Assembly: GCF_021869535.1 (NCBI RefSeq)
Contig: NW_026262712.1
Coordinates: 64,226,100-64,290,099, forward strand
Length of the DNA: 64,000 bases
Reading direction: 5' to 3'
Source: Mytilus californianus
Taxonomy: Eukaryota; Mollusca; Bivalvia; Mytilida; Mytilidae
The first letter of the stretch is position 1; every line of letters starts with the position of its first letter. The notes under the pieces were generated by a model. That model was not told the origin of the DNA and made no database searches. It was given only the letters and a program-made list of their open reading frames with translations. This document shows, in pieces, positions 44,420 to 57,600 of this stretch. The position numbers and the translations under genes are program-made.

Positions 44420-46920
44420 GAACCAACCATATGAAATAATGTGAGTGAAATGAATCATGTATAAAGTGCAGATTAAGAATGCGTAATGCAAATGGATTAA
44501 TTATGACTAACAGACCTGATTCAACTATTTGTTTTTGACTCGATCTTTAGCAATATATTGACCGTTTAGAATACCCTTGCTCTTTTTTGCATAAATCCGG
44601 ATACTGAACTATAACTGCTTCTGTTATCTTTGTAACGTGTTATTAGTTCAATATCAATTTCAAGCCAGTAGAATCTTAGCCACAATAGTATGATACCAAT
44701 CAGACCTAACTGTTGTGTATTCTATGGACTTGGATGAGAATTGTACTGCTTTTTTATATTTTCTTCATTATAATGGGGTTATTTTAAAGTATATGTTTTT
44801 ATACCTAATAATAATCTCTGTAAGATGGCACATCCAAAATATGTCATTGACTAATGATGTGAATTTTCCTTTAGGTATAGAACCACTTATTCGGCCCGGT
44901 CAGAAAGAACATACAAGAAAGTAGTACATATTTCAAACAAAATAGTTCCTACGCATAGCTGTGACTTTGTCAATAAGTTAAATATTTGGGTACTTAGTAA
45001 TTTTGGTATCAAATGAAAGTTTAAGGACTTGGAATCACTGTAGAACCCTTGATAAAAGTTTCTTTTGATTAATAAAAAGTAAGAGGGCATTTTTGCCCTG
45101 TTGCTCAGATCAGAAGTACCTGTTTTTTTACTACCCAACTTCCGGAAACCAGTGCGCTCTAATATGCAATTAAAGGTATGTTGATTGTTTCAGCACAAGT
45201 CAGTATAAGGTATAGTTTTGACATGAAATGAATTTCACTTTATTCCAACCTAATACAAAATAGCTATGAATGCCTGAAATTGCAGAATTTAACATATAAA
45301 GCAAGGAGGTTATGAATTAGTGGTGTTATTCCTTTATTATCACCCGTCACTCTTTCAGTAGTTATTTCAAGTTGGATTGTATATGATATGAAACTATTAG
45401 CTCCGCATCGTGATGCAAATCAAAAAACGTTACGTTTTTCGGGTATTCAGATAAATTAATGACCTTGGATGAGAATTGAACTGATAAATTTATATTTTTT
45501 TCAGAATAATTGAGTTAAACTTTGAGTACTGTCAAATCAGAAATTATTGCGTGCATTTATTATTGCGATTTTCGAAGAATGGACAATAATGCGATATGCG
45601 ATTTCGGAAAAATATGTGTGCATATATATGTATTAGATTGCGATACTCACACAGTCACATTATTCGCATGTATAAAAACCTCCAAATAATTACTGAATTT
45701 TCAGTATATGTTTCCTTATACTTAATTATAAACTCTGTAAAATAGAAGATCCCAATATATAGTGTTATTGTTTCCTTTTGAAACTCCTACATTTAGTTGT
45801 GACACCAACTTTCTATTGGGTTTCGATCTAAAACTATACAGATGCTAACTATGCTTTGTGATCAAGCAGAAAGCTAGCAAAGAACATAATATTTTTTCAA
45901 GATCATTTTGTCATTAGGATTTATTATTGTTATTATTGTAAATGGCTGAAATAATCCTGCATTAGCTTACCTAGTATAATCTCTGCATAAATGATAAGAA
46001 AGATAGTTTAACTTTGTCCTCATCCTAGCCAAAACATAATTTATATTTTATATTTTTTGCTTGATAACATCATTTTTCATCGACGTTTTTCACCCTTTTT
46101 CATAATATTCAATCTGTAAATCAAATGTAAAAAAAAAATCCTAAATTATAGCAATTGATATGTTTTTTTCATTTACCACCACCACTATTGTAAGGTTATG
46201 TGCTTTGTTCTCCGCTGACAAAGACAACGATTTTAAGCTGTTGCGTTGAGGTTTCCTCCGAATGACAATTTTACAGTCAAAATACATTTTCTGGGGAAAT
46301 TGTGATTTTTGTTTCAATGTTAATGTGTTCTTTAACTATTCTGGTTGCAATTAATACGTGTAATGTTATATATGTTGACGACACGTTTATCTGGTTGATC
46401 GTTATTGCATATCTGTCACAAAGGATCATTGAAACATACATGTTAAACTTTTTAAAGCCATAATCCCGTTTTTTTTCTTTCAATTGTTACATCATCGAAT
46501 GCGAATCATTCACCAGATTTGTATTCCATGAAAAACTAGACGCGTGAACCTTGTAGATTATGAACAGTTTCTTCCTTTCCGGGGTACCTCATTCAACTCA
46601 ACTCAAGTTTAGTTATTTCTTTATTTTGTGTTCAGTGTTTTGTAAATTATTTAGGTCTGTTCATTTTTTCCTTTGTTAATCGTCGTGATGATGTTTTGTT
46701 CCAGAATTATGGTTTTTATTGCCTTTTGGTATTATATCCCCCTTTTTTAAAGTAATCTTTTCCGAACTTATAAGATACCATGAGAGGTTTTATGTTTACC
46801 CCTAGCTTCTAATTTTATAAAAAAAAAATTGTCAGGTCTAAAATGTATCCACATCGTTATCAGTCCTTTCGGAGATCATGCAATTCCCTCAGGTTTCGTT
46901 TGATGCCTTGGTTTGTTTCT
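44420..46920. other. Part of receptor B intron 4 without recognised features
   Basis: This is 2.5 kb of AT-rich intron. Nothing resembling the exon-like segment at 15286-15528 of gene A was found. No exon or clear repeat is seen. Confidence 0.45.
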
Positions 46921-46924
46921 TCTT

Positions 46925-47075
46925 AAATGATTTATGAGATTTGAACATCGGTAAATAAACTCATTATAGATACCAGAATTAAAGATTTGTACGCCAGACG
47001 CACGTTTCGTCTTCAAAAAACTCATCAGTGAATCAAAAAAGTTAAAAAGGCAAAACAAAGTACGAAGTTAAAGGG
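46925..47075 (-). repeat. Hammerhead-bearing repeat unit with damaged ribozyme
   Basis: This is the minus-strand copy of the 33225 unit. The hammerhead (46991-47028) keeps CTGATGA, GAAA and the GTC cleavage site, with stem III ACG/CGT. The 5' strand of stem I has been deleted (GATTCA directly before CTGATGA), so stem I cannot form. Confidence 0.6.
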
Positions 47076-47173
47076 TATTGTTGCTTAAATCTAAAAATAT
47101 GTAAATATTTGCAAATTTACATATCTGAATTTTTTATAACTAAGCGGTCGTCTTATTTTCTTTTTCTACTTAC

Positions 47174-47353
47174 TGGCAATAAACTTGTCAGAAATATTCT
47201 CTGATTGAAACCAAATCTTAGGTTTGGAAATATATCATTTTCAAGGCACAAACTTCCATTAAAGTAAACATATCCTACAGTTGTCAATTCACGTCTCCTG
47301 TCTTCACTCCACAGCAATGTTTCAATAGACAGACAATTGTTATCCCGGCATTG
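47174..47353 (-). CDS. Receptor B exon 4: end of amino-terminal domain
   Basis: The acceptor is CTTTTTAG and the donor TTGCCA/GTAAGT, phase 0 at both ends, 60 codons. It encodes ETLLWSEDRRREL, VGYVYFNGSLCL and FPNLRFGFNQRIFLTSLLP, which continues into WKPYIE. It is 17 codons shorter than the A exon. Confidence 0.87.
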
Positions 47354-47399
47354 CTAAAAAGAATCAGTGAAATGAGATTTTATTTCTTTGCAAATTTGG

Positions 47400-48560
47400 T
47401 TATTGCAGTGGTTTTCGTTAAGATCCGTGAATGGGCAAACTTTATTTTTCGAGCATACAAAAATGACAATGATGTGTTTAGATGTATTGTTTATTTATAA
47501 TGCTATAACAGTATTTCTCATATTACATAGAAATGTGTTACAGAAATTACTTGCTGTTTTCATGGGTTGAACTCGTGCATTCCTATGATCCGTATACTTT
47601 AATTACAAATACCGTTGAAGGTCAAATAGAAATTTAAACAAGCATCAATTGTTATCCAAAATATCAAAACAACTAAGTGAACAACCAATCCAAAATACAT
47701 AACAAACAGTCAGAATAAATGGAAGTGCTGTTAATACTCAATGAGAAAGTAATGCATGTTCTCATACAATAGAGAATTATCTACTCTAAATCGGTATTAA
47801 AATATTGAGAGTTAATTTAAAAGAGTTGATCAAAGATCTGACCAAAATTTCCTAAAAAACCAACAATTTTAAGATGTTCATTAAGAAAACTACTGACTTT
47901 CTTCCTGATATACACATGATGTAATATACGCAAGAATATATGGCGGGGTAAAAACTATTATGTTTAGATTTCATGTATCTTTTTGTGAAAACGCACCTGT
48001 TGTAATTAATGGTATTTTAGCTGGTATATCGGGCGGTCGATCAAATTTAAGTACTATAGCTGGGAAAGTAAAAAAAGCACATAGTTTGGCATGTGTTGTT
48101 TTACTTGGATGGGTAGTCTTTCTGAGTGATGGTTTCTTTAATTTCCGTATTTTCATTTGATTTTTTTCTTTCTTTCTAATGGGACCCAGGAAAATACAAG
48201 TCGTACATTTGTGGTCATAATTGTAGTTTGATCCACTAAAAGAGAACAACACTCAATAAAATTTCATTCAACAAACCTTTCTGTCATAATTCATTAAAGT
48301 AGTTAAGCGGCTATCAAGGCGAAATCTAAATTTTGAATTGAATTCAATCAATAAAAACATAAACTGCCATTTCAACCACAATTTTATCCAATTGGAAAAT
48401 GAAACTAACAAAATTTCTTTTAAACATCTTATAACAGATGCATATCAAGTTTTGCTGCATTTCGCATTTATTCCAGCTTTTTGGAAGGAAAAAGTAACGT
48501 TTTTGACGGGTGAAACTAAAACGTATGCCAAGTGTCTGCAAAGCTATAGAGGTCTTGGAA
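47400..48560. other. Part of receptor B intron 3 without recognised features
   Basis: No supported feature. Open frames on the two strands overlap each other (47960-48250) and neither has splice context. Confidence 0.4.
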
Positions 48561-48565
48561 CTAAA

Positions 48566-48629
48566 ATGACATACATATCTTACTACACAGTATTAGTTTT
48601 ACTCATTGTTGAAGCCCGAACGATGGCCA
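48566..48629 (+). CDS. Possible plus-strand signal-peptide exon, doubtful
   Basis: An ATG (AAAATGA context) is followed by MTYISYYTVLVLLIVEARTMA. This is a plausible signal peptide: a hydrophobic core of about 8-9 residues after Tyr/Ser, with small residues after it. It runs into a perfect GTAAGT donor. It would be the first exon of a plus-strand gene inside intron 3 of gene B. No downstream exon was recognised. Confidence 0.2.
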
Positions 48630-49187
48630 GTAAGTGTTACTATATATTTCCTGTGGTCTTCTATAGATAGCTGTCTAATTGGCAATCATGATTCTTCTTT
48701 TTTATACAAAGAAAATAAGAATAAGCCTTAGAACCGTGATATAAGGAACTTTATTTAAATATTATTGGAAGTTAATAAACTGTACCACGCCTTCAAAGAT
48801 ATCTTACGAATTATCAACAGATAAATAATTGTGACCAATGCTCAAATCTCGCAAACTGACTAAAAAGGACAAAGTAAGACAAAATATAACAGCAAAAGGT
48901 AAACAAAGGAAATTAGAGTGACGAAATACTTATATTTAGCCAGGATAATGAGTATTTTCAATCGATGATTCGCAGATTTGTACTTTGCATTTCATTAACT
49001 CCATTTGCTAATCAATCCAACAAAAGTAATCTTCATTTGTTTCACAGAATGTTTCTTTAGAAACATGTTACTGGTAGTGTATTGTATCGTCGTTTAAACA
49101 ATATCTTTATTAAGAAAAACTACTTAAAAAGCGAGATTTGATCAGGTCTAACGATTTGAATTATGCTATGTAGATTTTAATCCTTAC

Positions 49188-49376
49188 CTTATATTTCTTG
49201 TTTTGATCACTCCAAGAGAATACGTTATAATGCATAAAGGCTACATTGTCAAACTCGATAGAAGTATCAATTGTCCAAGATACCACATCAGTCGAAGTAT
49301 GGAAAATACCAACCAGCCATCTTGAATACTGTAGTAAGGAATTTCGCCAGACATTTTTTCGATCAAAATCAAAAGG
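49188..49376 (-). CDS. Receptor B exon 3: amino-terminal domain
   Basis: The acceptor is TAATTTTAG and the donor TATAAG/GTAAGG, phase 0 at both ends, 63 codons. It encodes PFDFDRKNVWRNSLLQYSRW, LVGIFHTST and FDNVAFMHYNV, collinear with A except for two extra codons. Confidence 0.86.
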
Positions 49377-49569
49377 CTAAAATTAATCGAAATTGATATA
49401 AAACCGGTAGATACCTAATTTATAGTTGAGGTTAGGATTTCTATGACTTTCTACGTACATTATTAACATAATATATATATAATATCGTTTTCGGTACAAA
49501 TTGTAATTGGTTTTCTCTAATTCTAACCTAATTAACACTTTTCCCGTTTGTGAATTTTAATTATTCAAA

Positions 49570-50770
49570 AGCTCGTCAAGCCTCGTTTTTTAAGTTGTAG
49601 GATCTCAATATTGACGATTTGAAGTCTAAACATCCTGATTGCACCTGTGCTAGTTCCAATGTATATATAATTCGACTGGCCACGTTATGACTGGTGCCCT
49701 AAACATTGTCAATAACACTTCTCTGCGAAATGTGTTATCCAAAGGCCCGAAATATCGTGACCCTAAATCCATCAATTGGGAACACAACTTCAAAATACTG
49801 ATGAATGTAGTCGAGGATTATACCAGACAATATGTTAAATTCAAGAACGAAGACGAAGATACTCTATCCGAATGGATTCAGGCTTCGTGGTCGATCGTTG
49901 ATACAAATCAGACTTTAAAAAACTGATAGGGCCTATGAATATGTATACTATACAAATTTTGTAAAGCAGCTGTTCTACCTCCATGACAAATATGTTGTTG
50001 TCCCTGCAGATAAAGCAATATCTTTATTAAGAAAAACTACTAAGAAAGCGAGATAAAGCAACATTGTTTTTGTGTGAAAATCACATTACATAAACTGCTT
50101 GATAAATGAACTAAGTATTTGTAATTCACTTGGAAACTCCATATATATCTCCACGACATTTACCAAGGAGGAAATCCTGGATAATCAAGGGTTTGTTTTA
50201 TGTTCCTTTGGAAAAAAGTAGAAAAACAAAAAATATCGAACTCCAAGGAAAATTCAAATGTCTTGATTGACTACATATTTGTTACGTTTAGAGGACGTGT
50301 TTGTCAACAAACAATCGGTATTCCCACGGGAACCAACTGTGCTCCTGTTCTTGCCGACTTGTCCATTTATATATATGATGGTGACTTTATACAGGAGCTT
50401 TTTAGAAAGAATAAAAAAAAAGCTAGTATTATCCTTTAACTTTGCTATAAAGATGATGTCCTATCACTAAATAAATCAAAGTTTAATGACTAGGTTGAAC
50501 GCATCAATCCCATCGAACTTGAAATGAAGCATACAACAGATACAGTTAGTTCTGCCTCATGTCTTGACTTACATCTAGAAATTGAGAATGACAGTCGGTT
50601 GAGAACAAAACTTTAAAACAAAAAAGAGGATTTCAGCTTTCCAGTTGTGAACATTCCTTTCTATGTAGCAACGTTCCAACAGCTCTTGCATATTGAGTAT
50701 ATATCGATACGATATTCAAGGGCTTGTGTTTTTTGTGATAAGTTAGACAAAGGTGCTACAATGACAATAT
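49570..50770 (+). mobile_element. RT element, N-terminal to post-palm, broken
   Basis: The N-terminal part (49687-49926) is open and keeps ALNIVNNTSLRNVLSKGPKY and SINWEHNFKILMN. Then follow LHDKYVVVPADKA (stop soon after), the palm start IGIPTGTNCAPVLADL (50312-50360), an eroded catalytic region, and the post-palm block to about 50760. Short foreign sequence of family X type (AACTCCAAGGAAAATTCAAA) interrupts near 50240. It lies in intron 2 of gene B. Confidence 0.75.
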
Positions 50771-50822
50771 AGTTTGCTTGTAAAATATACACTCTCTAGT
50801 GTAGAAATATTTAATTGAATAC

Positions 50823-51010
50823 CTGATTTAAAAAAGGTTGACTGGTTTCCCATCGACAAAGAACTACAAATGTAATTATGTCTGGAGCATCATGAAACGA
50901 AGTATTTGCTAAAAGATCAATTTGGGATGACGTCACTTCTTCCATACGATAAATTACACCAAATGTTCCTATCTTTGACAAACTTGCATGCAACTGTACT
51001 GCTTCGTGTT
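50823..51010 (-). CDS. Receptor B exon 2: amino-terminal domain
   Basis: The acceptor is TTATTGTCAG and the donor AATCAG/GTATTC, 188 bp. It encodes HEAVQLHASLSKIG, MEEVTSSQIDLLA and ITFVVLCRW. The phase and length match A, though only about a third of residues are shared. The coding sequence happens to contain TGACGTCA. Confidence 0.85.
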
Positions 51011-51099
51011 CTGACAATAAAAATCAAAATCACTTGTCAAAACTTGATTTAAGACCATGTATACGTAATAAGACGATATTTGGATTATGATGAAATTTC

Positions 51100-51490
51100 G
51101 TATGCGTTAAATAGAGACTCTTAAGAGCCTGTGTCGCTTACCTATATTTTCAAGAACTATCTATATTTCTATATATTATACTTTTCAAGATAATAGGCTA
51201 AAACTAAATAAAATGTTACATATCATCTGTAAAGGGCAATAACTCCATTAACAAGTCGACTTAAGATTTCGGCCATATAGCTTATTTGTAGATTTTATGT
51301 TGCTGATTAGTTTTTTTTTATTTAAAGTTTCTATATATCTACTATAATTTTCAAGATAACAGGCAAAAATGCAAGAAAGAAATGATTAAATTCGTCATTA
51401 AAGAGCAATAACTTCAATAACAAGTCCTCTGACAGTTTCAGCCATTTGACTACTTTATAGAACTTTGTCTCGCTAATCATTTTTCTTCAT
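51100..51490. repeat. Two-copy diverged tandem repeat
   Basis: The block TTTTCAAGATAATAGGC...AAAGGGCAATAACTCC...TTTCGGCCATATAGC (about 51180-51285) recurs diverged at about 51348-51450. It is non-coding. Confidence 0.5.
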
Positions 51491-51774
51491 TAAAGTTATT
51501 TAGGCCAGGTGAACTGCTGTGAATATTGAAACATGATATATGTAGCATTAATACTTCCACAGATACTTCCAATTGAAAATTTATAAAATAGATCTTTAAA
51601 TGCATAGAATCTCTATTTAAAAAGAGGCGAAAAATTAGCATTTTTTCACTTTAAATTGGGATTTCTCGAGAATCCGTCGAAAAACTTCGTTTCTTCTTCG
51701 TTCTATTGCTATAACTTTCCTGTTTTAATAATATGAAAATATAGGGGGTAAGCGTATTAGTTTATGATGTTATT

Positions 51775-51965
51775 TAATATAAATAAAAAGATGAGGTACG
51801 AGTGCCAATGAAACAACTATCCATCTAAGTCACAATGTGTAAAAAGTAAACAATTATAGGTTAAAGTACGGCCTTCAACACGGAGCCTTAGTTCACACCG
51901 AACAGCAAGCTATAAAGGACTACAAAAAGTCCAGTGTAAAACAATTCAAACAGGATAAGTATGAA
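51775..51965 (+). repeat. Dispersed mussel-type repeat fragment
   Basis: GATGAGGTACGAGTGCCAAT, CAATTATAGGTTAAAGTACG and CACACCGAACAGCAAGCTAT are shared, inverted, with 6820-6950. Confidence 0.6.
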
Positions 51966-51969
51966 TAAT

Positions 51970-54335
51970 GTTTGACAAAAACATGAAAAAATATGATTTT
52001 GAAGCGTGACACACCGTCACGATGTTATGAATTTGTTTTTGCCGTTTTTTCACGCTTTATATCGGGACTATTTTGTTTCTACTACAAACACAAATACGTT
52101 GACCTGTCAAATTATTACACAATTACAACAAAATTGTTTACAGCAATAACAGATAGTATGTTATCAAAATATTCCCATGGATTTTCGAAAAACACAATTT
52201 AAAGTGAATAAATGCAAATTTTTCGTCGCTTTTTACTTATATTTTATACACGTAAAGATCTATTTTGCAAATGTCAATTAGGCTGTATCTAGACGTTAAA
52301 AAACCTACATATATATATATCTTTAAGATATTACGAGTTGTAATGTACTAGTATCCGAAAATCCGAAATATTGCCGAATTAGTAATACGTACACTTCGCC
52401 TTTAGGTTAAGGCACAGATTTTGGTATTCAATATATAGGGCAAACTGGACGTGATTTTTTCAAACGAACATAAGAACCGCTGCCGCAGACCTAATAAATT
52501 TAAAAGTTTAAATTACCAACATATAGAAAAACAAAACACAATATTAAATTTATTAAATTCCATCCACTCAAAACAGTCCAGAAACAACCAGGACAAACAC
52601 ATAAACAATTTGAAGATTACCGTAACATTTGCAAACTGTCTTAGATTAAACGACTACAGACAGTGTATCCTATAGGTCTAAATGACAAGGGAACATATAT
52701 TTAACTTCCTCCATGATACCATGACTATTGTTTATAAAAGACAACTTCGATCATAGGTATCATGTCAATCGCATAAACTTTTTAAGAAAACACAAAAAGC
52801 GACATATTACGTTATGCGAATCATTAAAGGAATCACTCGTTTTGGATCTACAATGGTCACATTCCAATACATCATGCTATATTTGTAAGATAGTACTGCA
52901 TAATGAAAGTGAAATTTTACTTGAAAGGTTAAGATTATTTTTTTTAAAGAAAGATTTTGTTGATCGTGGAAGATCAAGCAACGCGTAAATTTGATCGAGA
53001 AAACAATGAGTGACCAGACAAGACTGTATATGTTTTGCTCATCGTCGAATACCGTCTGGTGACCTTAAAATGCTAACATCTAAGTCATTTGAATGCTGGT
53101 GGATTGTTGTCTCATTGCATTCATATATATCTCCTTGGTTTTTTTATGTTTATCATCAGCAAAACAAATTTCTTTTACAAATTATGTACTTTACTTCTTG
53201 AAGCTCATGATATTCTAATAAGAACGCATTTTTTAAACCTTTTTAACGGTCCAGCTCTAACTATGAGTCAAAATCATATGTCCAGATGATGAAACTAAAT
53301 AATTAAGCTCGGCGTATCTAATACAATAGAGCCAGAGCCAGGGCTTTTGATTGTATCATTCATTGTTTCTACCGCTGCTATTTAGACCTTGCAATTTGGA
53401 CACCGATAACAATTTAGAATAGCATTATACAGGTAGTCTAATTCCGAGTTTTCACTACATTAATCCCCGGAATCAACTTTTTTTTCATTGAAATTCTACC
53501 TCAAACAGATATTTCCCATTAATTTGTAATTGTATTTGTAATTGATGAATTTGTAAGTAAAAAGAATGACTTTTTACAAAAATGTTCCACCTTTTTGAAA
53601 GAAAAAATCGACAAGAACCTTCCTCTTATAGTTATAGATACAGTTCCTACACAATATTGTTATCAGACTTGGCATTCTTGACTTAAAACAAAGACAGGAT
53701 ACTGTTGACAGACATACAGTAATTGTTCTTTTGCAATGACAAATAAGCGACATAGGATCTTTCACGAAACATGAAAATTACATAATATTATACCGAGTGT
53801 GATACAATATAGGTTTTCAGTCCAAAATGAGTGTTTCTAAACAGCTTTTGTCACCATAGACTGTTGACCTCAAATCGACAAACCTGAGGATCATAAAAGA
53901 TATCTTCTAAAAATAAAATACATTAACAGAGGTAATGATTTTATTAATTTGTCTAGTATTCTCAATGACTCTACCGTTCAAAACTTTCTACCTCCATATT
54001 TGATAATATAGAGCCACCTATTATTTCTCATACGCATACAAACCCATGGCAATACAAGTTTAATTTTCAATTATATGTCAGTTACATCAGAATTCAGTAT
54101 AGAAAACAATGCTCCTTCAATATGATGCGGTGAAACATCGAAGATTAGATATAATCTCTATGGTCATGTGAAAACAGGGGACCTCAAAATCGTTCAAGAC
54201 CGAGGGATTATTAACGTTCTGACAAAAAGGTCCCAAAATATCGTCCACTGTCGAAAATAAATTTGAAAGAGTATAGTCCGGTCATTTCATCCTATTGCAA
54301 AAGTTGGTGTAAGTGGAAGAAATCTGACAAAAAGT
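51970..54335. other. Part of receptor B intron 1 without supported features
   Basis: A stretch at 52425-52490 reads weakly as YIGQTGRDFFKRT, reminiscent of a GIY-YIG endonuclease start, but stops follow and the fit is poor. No exon of the receptor lies here. Confidence 0.35.
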
Positions 54336-54344
54336 CACTTGAAT

Positions 54345-54680
54345 ATAAAAATAAGAAGATGTGGAATGATTACAAATGAGACAACTCTCCACAAGAGACC
54401 AAATGACACAGAAATTAACAACTATAGATCACCGTACGGTTTATCAATGAGCAAAGCCTATACCGTATAGTCAGCTATAAAACGCCCCGAAATGACAATG
54501 TAAAACAATTCAAACGAGAAAACTAACGGCATAATTTATGTACAAAATAATGAACGAAAGACATCTATGTTAAGCAACAACAAACGACAACCACTGAATT
54601 ACGGGCTCCTGACTTGGGACAGACACATACAGAATATGGCGGGGTTGAAAAAGTTGGAAGGCGCCAACCCTCCTCATAAC
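54345..54680 (+). repeat. Dispersed mussel-type repeat
   Basis: The order AAGATGTGGAATGATTACAA, GATCACCGTACGGT, AACTAACGGC and GGCGGGGTTGAAAAAG matches the copies at 21700 and 27735. Confidence 0.6.
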
Positions 54681-54859
54681 CTATTTTGATAAATGTCTGA
54701 ATATTGTTGAAATTCGCGTATCACATTTCGAAAATAATTTAGAAAAAAATAAAACAGTAAGTAATACGCCCATCTCTTTGATTAAAATAAAATTCAAGTA
54801 CTCGCAAAGCGTTTTGTGTTCGTACCGACTGACAAAGCAGCCAACAATTTGATGGTGCT

Positions 54860-56425
54860 ATGACGTAAATACTCCACGGAAGTCCTGAAGAATGCTATTA
54901 TACATTCAAGACCGTGCGCTCCACAAAGAGTCAAATAGTAAATAATCATGTCATTACCACAGCTAAGATTAAGCCTTTGCTGATGATTGAAAAGTCCCTA
55001 CTAGGTATTGGTTACATAAACTACACAAAAACCCGTTCGAATTTCTTTTCATATCTGATATTACATTGTAGTAAGTGTAATAAGACTAGTCTTTCTGTAC
55101 TGTTAACTAGTTTCCTTACTGGTATTAAGGACTAGTTATAAATATTTGTCAAAAAACATGAAAATAATGGAATTAACTATTTTTGAAGTGTGAAAAACTC
55201 TTTGGATGAATTGGATAGATTACGTGCTTTTGATGGTCCGATCAATTTAGTTGACCGTTATGATTATCGACTCTGTTCACTACACTACCACACAATATTA
55301 TCAAACAGAAGTTCTCTTCTTTCATTAAATGTTCTTTTGATTCAGGTTGCAGATGTATATGCTGCTAGTCATATAAATCCCTTTTCTATAATGAAACAGG
55401 GAAATATGCTAATCTCATTGGCAATCAAATCACATCTCCGTTTTTTTTTTCTAGATTTGGATATTTCAGTTTGACACGGGAAACTGTATACTGAACTTAA
55501 CGACAAAAGAGACGAATTTTTGTTCCCGATTGTTAATTTTCCCTTTTTGAACGACGATGTTTCTTTTAACCCTTCTTATTGTGTGTTTATTTCACAACTT
55601 GTTCGCTATACCCGTTTCATTAATTTCTGTTTTGAATTTCAATAAACGTAACTTATATATAACTGATGAATTATCAATTCAGAGATTTCGTTACCACAAA
55701 TAATTAGAACGTTTACCAAATTCTTTCATAGATACAAATATTGGGTTAGATGGGTTGTCTGTACCTGTAGAGTTCTTATCAAAAACGAGATATCACATCT
55801 TAATTTTTACTGTGATGTTGTTTATAAATCCCGTTAAACTAGATACGATCTATTTTAACTAATTGAACGTTTAAATAAACTTTTTCTTTAAGGTTATCAA
55901 TTTGACACAGTAGTAAAATCTTGAAATGTTGTTTTATTGGTACAAACATTGATTTTGTTTTTGAAAAATTTAAATATATCTAAATATAAAAACTAGTTGT
56001 TGGCATGATACGGGTTGTGTTCTTCTCATATAATTTATGATGGCTTGATCTTATACCCTTAATGTAAGGGGCTGTGGTGAATTTTCATATGATGAAGACA
56101 TAAACTTTCGATATGTTTAATTGAGGTCTTGTGCTGGCATGTCAGTAACTGCTAAAAATCCTTTGTTAATTTATGTTGAACATTGTAATTTTGCTAAGTT
56201 TTTGCTGTTACCTATTCTAGCATCGGACTCGGACTTCTTTTTCACTGCATGCATCAAATAAACCGAGTTTTACTATGCGCATTGCTGTGTGTTGGTATAT
56301 TTCACAATGGGTCAAGGTATAGGGGGAGGGTTGAGATCTCAAAAAAGAATATGTTTAAACCCGCCACATTTTTGCGCCTGTCCCAAGTCCGGAACCCCTA
56401 GCCTTTGTTATAATCCATCACTACC
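54860..56425 (+). mobile_element. Degenerate RT element of a second family, with 3' region
   Basis: On the plus strand, pieces resembling TTLPHNIIKQKFSS (about 55280-55325), LNDKRDEFLFPIVNFPFLN (about 55495-55555), YCVFISQLVRYTRF and a C-terminal GYQFDTVVKS block (about 55895-55915) lie in several frames with stops. The 3' region to 56425 matches 12290-12890 inverted. It differs from families X and Y and groups by sequence with 62040-62760. Confidence 0.65.
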
Positions 56426-56429
56426 ACAG

Positions 56430-57380
56430 ACTGAGGTGGTAGCATCAGGAGAAGTGTATCTTTGAATCACTCTGTAAAATGCTCTTTGTTTTCACGGAAT
56501 ACTTCATTGAAAGTGGTGTTCTAGGTGAAAAATTATCACAAAATGTCGAAATAACCGTAAAGTCATCGCGTTGTAAGCCGTAAAACGTCACATTTTTTTG
56601 ACGTTTTTCACTACCAACTTCATGTACCTAACAGTTTAGTTAATACGGCAAAAAATTAACTCGGTGACCATATGATTATTTATATCTTTAAACGGAAATT
56701 TATGTATCAACAACATATAATTCTTTAAAAGAAAAATCTATGAATTTGAAATTGGAGATTTGATAGTTTTAAGACAAATTTAAGAGCGTCAACGCTTTTC
56801 GCCGATTTTATGTGCTTTTCTATACAAATGTTGATCTATTTTGAAAGAAATCAATCAGTAATATTTCAGTGAATAAAAGAGATAAATGCATTATTATTTT
56901 TATCGATTTTCAGTTATAGTTCAACAAACTCAAGTTGTTTGGCAAATTTTTACACAAATCTGTGACATACCCCATTTACTGTTCCTTAACTTTAAAATAA
57001 TATTTGTACCACATTATAAATATTTTTTTCCTTAAACCGTCTAACGTTTTTAAAGATGTTTTTGGAAATGTATAAAACCATTCCTTTGTACTTTCACATG
57101 AATTTGTACAAAATAAGGTCCCTTTGTAAATCACCAAAGAAAGGATAAATACATTATTACAAAAACAAAGCATAAAAACAAATTTTTATTCTAAACGAAA
57201 TAACAAATATAAGCAAATGTATCTGATTGACGGTACATCTATTTGAAAGTTAATAAGGATGGTCGGAGGGCTGTTTAACGTACAGTTGCAAATTAGATCC
57301 ATATTGAGGACGAGAACATGATAATATGATTTGAATATAAACCTTGTTTTGTGTTAGACCGACACGCTATGATTTTTTAA
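56430..57380. other. Part of receptor B intron 1 without recognised features
   Basis: No exon, RNA gene or named repeat is seen. Confidence 0.45.
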
Positions 57381-57389
57381 CGTGCTTGT

Positions 57390-57600
57390 AAACAAGGTAA
57401 CAGCCCGCAGGTAGGCATGACAACCTATTAGAACATATAATTCTGATTTCGAGCTGCACAATATTTACTCTTACTTGTAAATGCTGCGTGCTTAGCCGAG
57501 AAGCAGTAAAAAATGTCTATTTTCAAGTCTTTTAGTTTGACCCGGTCAGGTATTGAACCCACGACTTCCCGAACTCTGCTTACAAGAAAAGGGGATATCT
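57390..57600 (-). repeat. tRNA-derived SINE, minus-oriented
   Basis: On the minus strand a B box (GGGTTCAATACC) is followed by TGACCGGGTCAAACTA, then GCTTCTCGGCTAAGCACGC. This is the inverted relative of the SINE at 25805. Confidence 0.6.

Noticed and set aside
48338-48670. 110-codon plus-strand open frame as a whole gene
   Set aside because: Only its final part looks protein-like (signal peptide then donor, reported separately). The rest has no motif and a poor start context.
52425-52490. GIY-YIG endonuclease start belonging to a Penelope-like element
   Set aside because: Only YIGQTGR is suggestive. The expected downstream Arg/His/Glu pattern and an open frame are absent.
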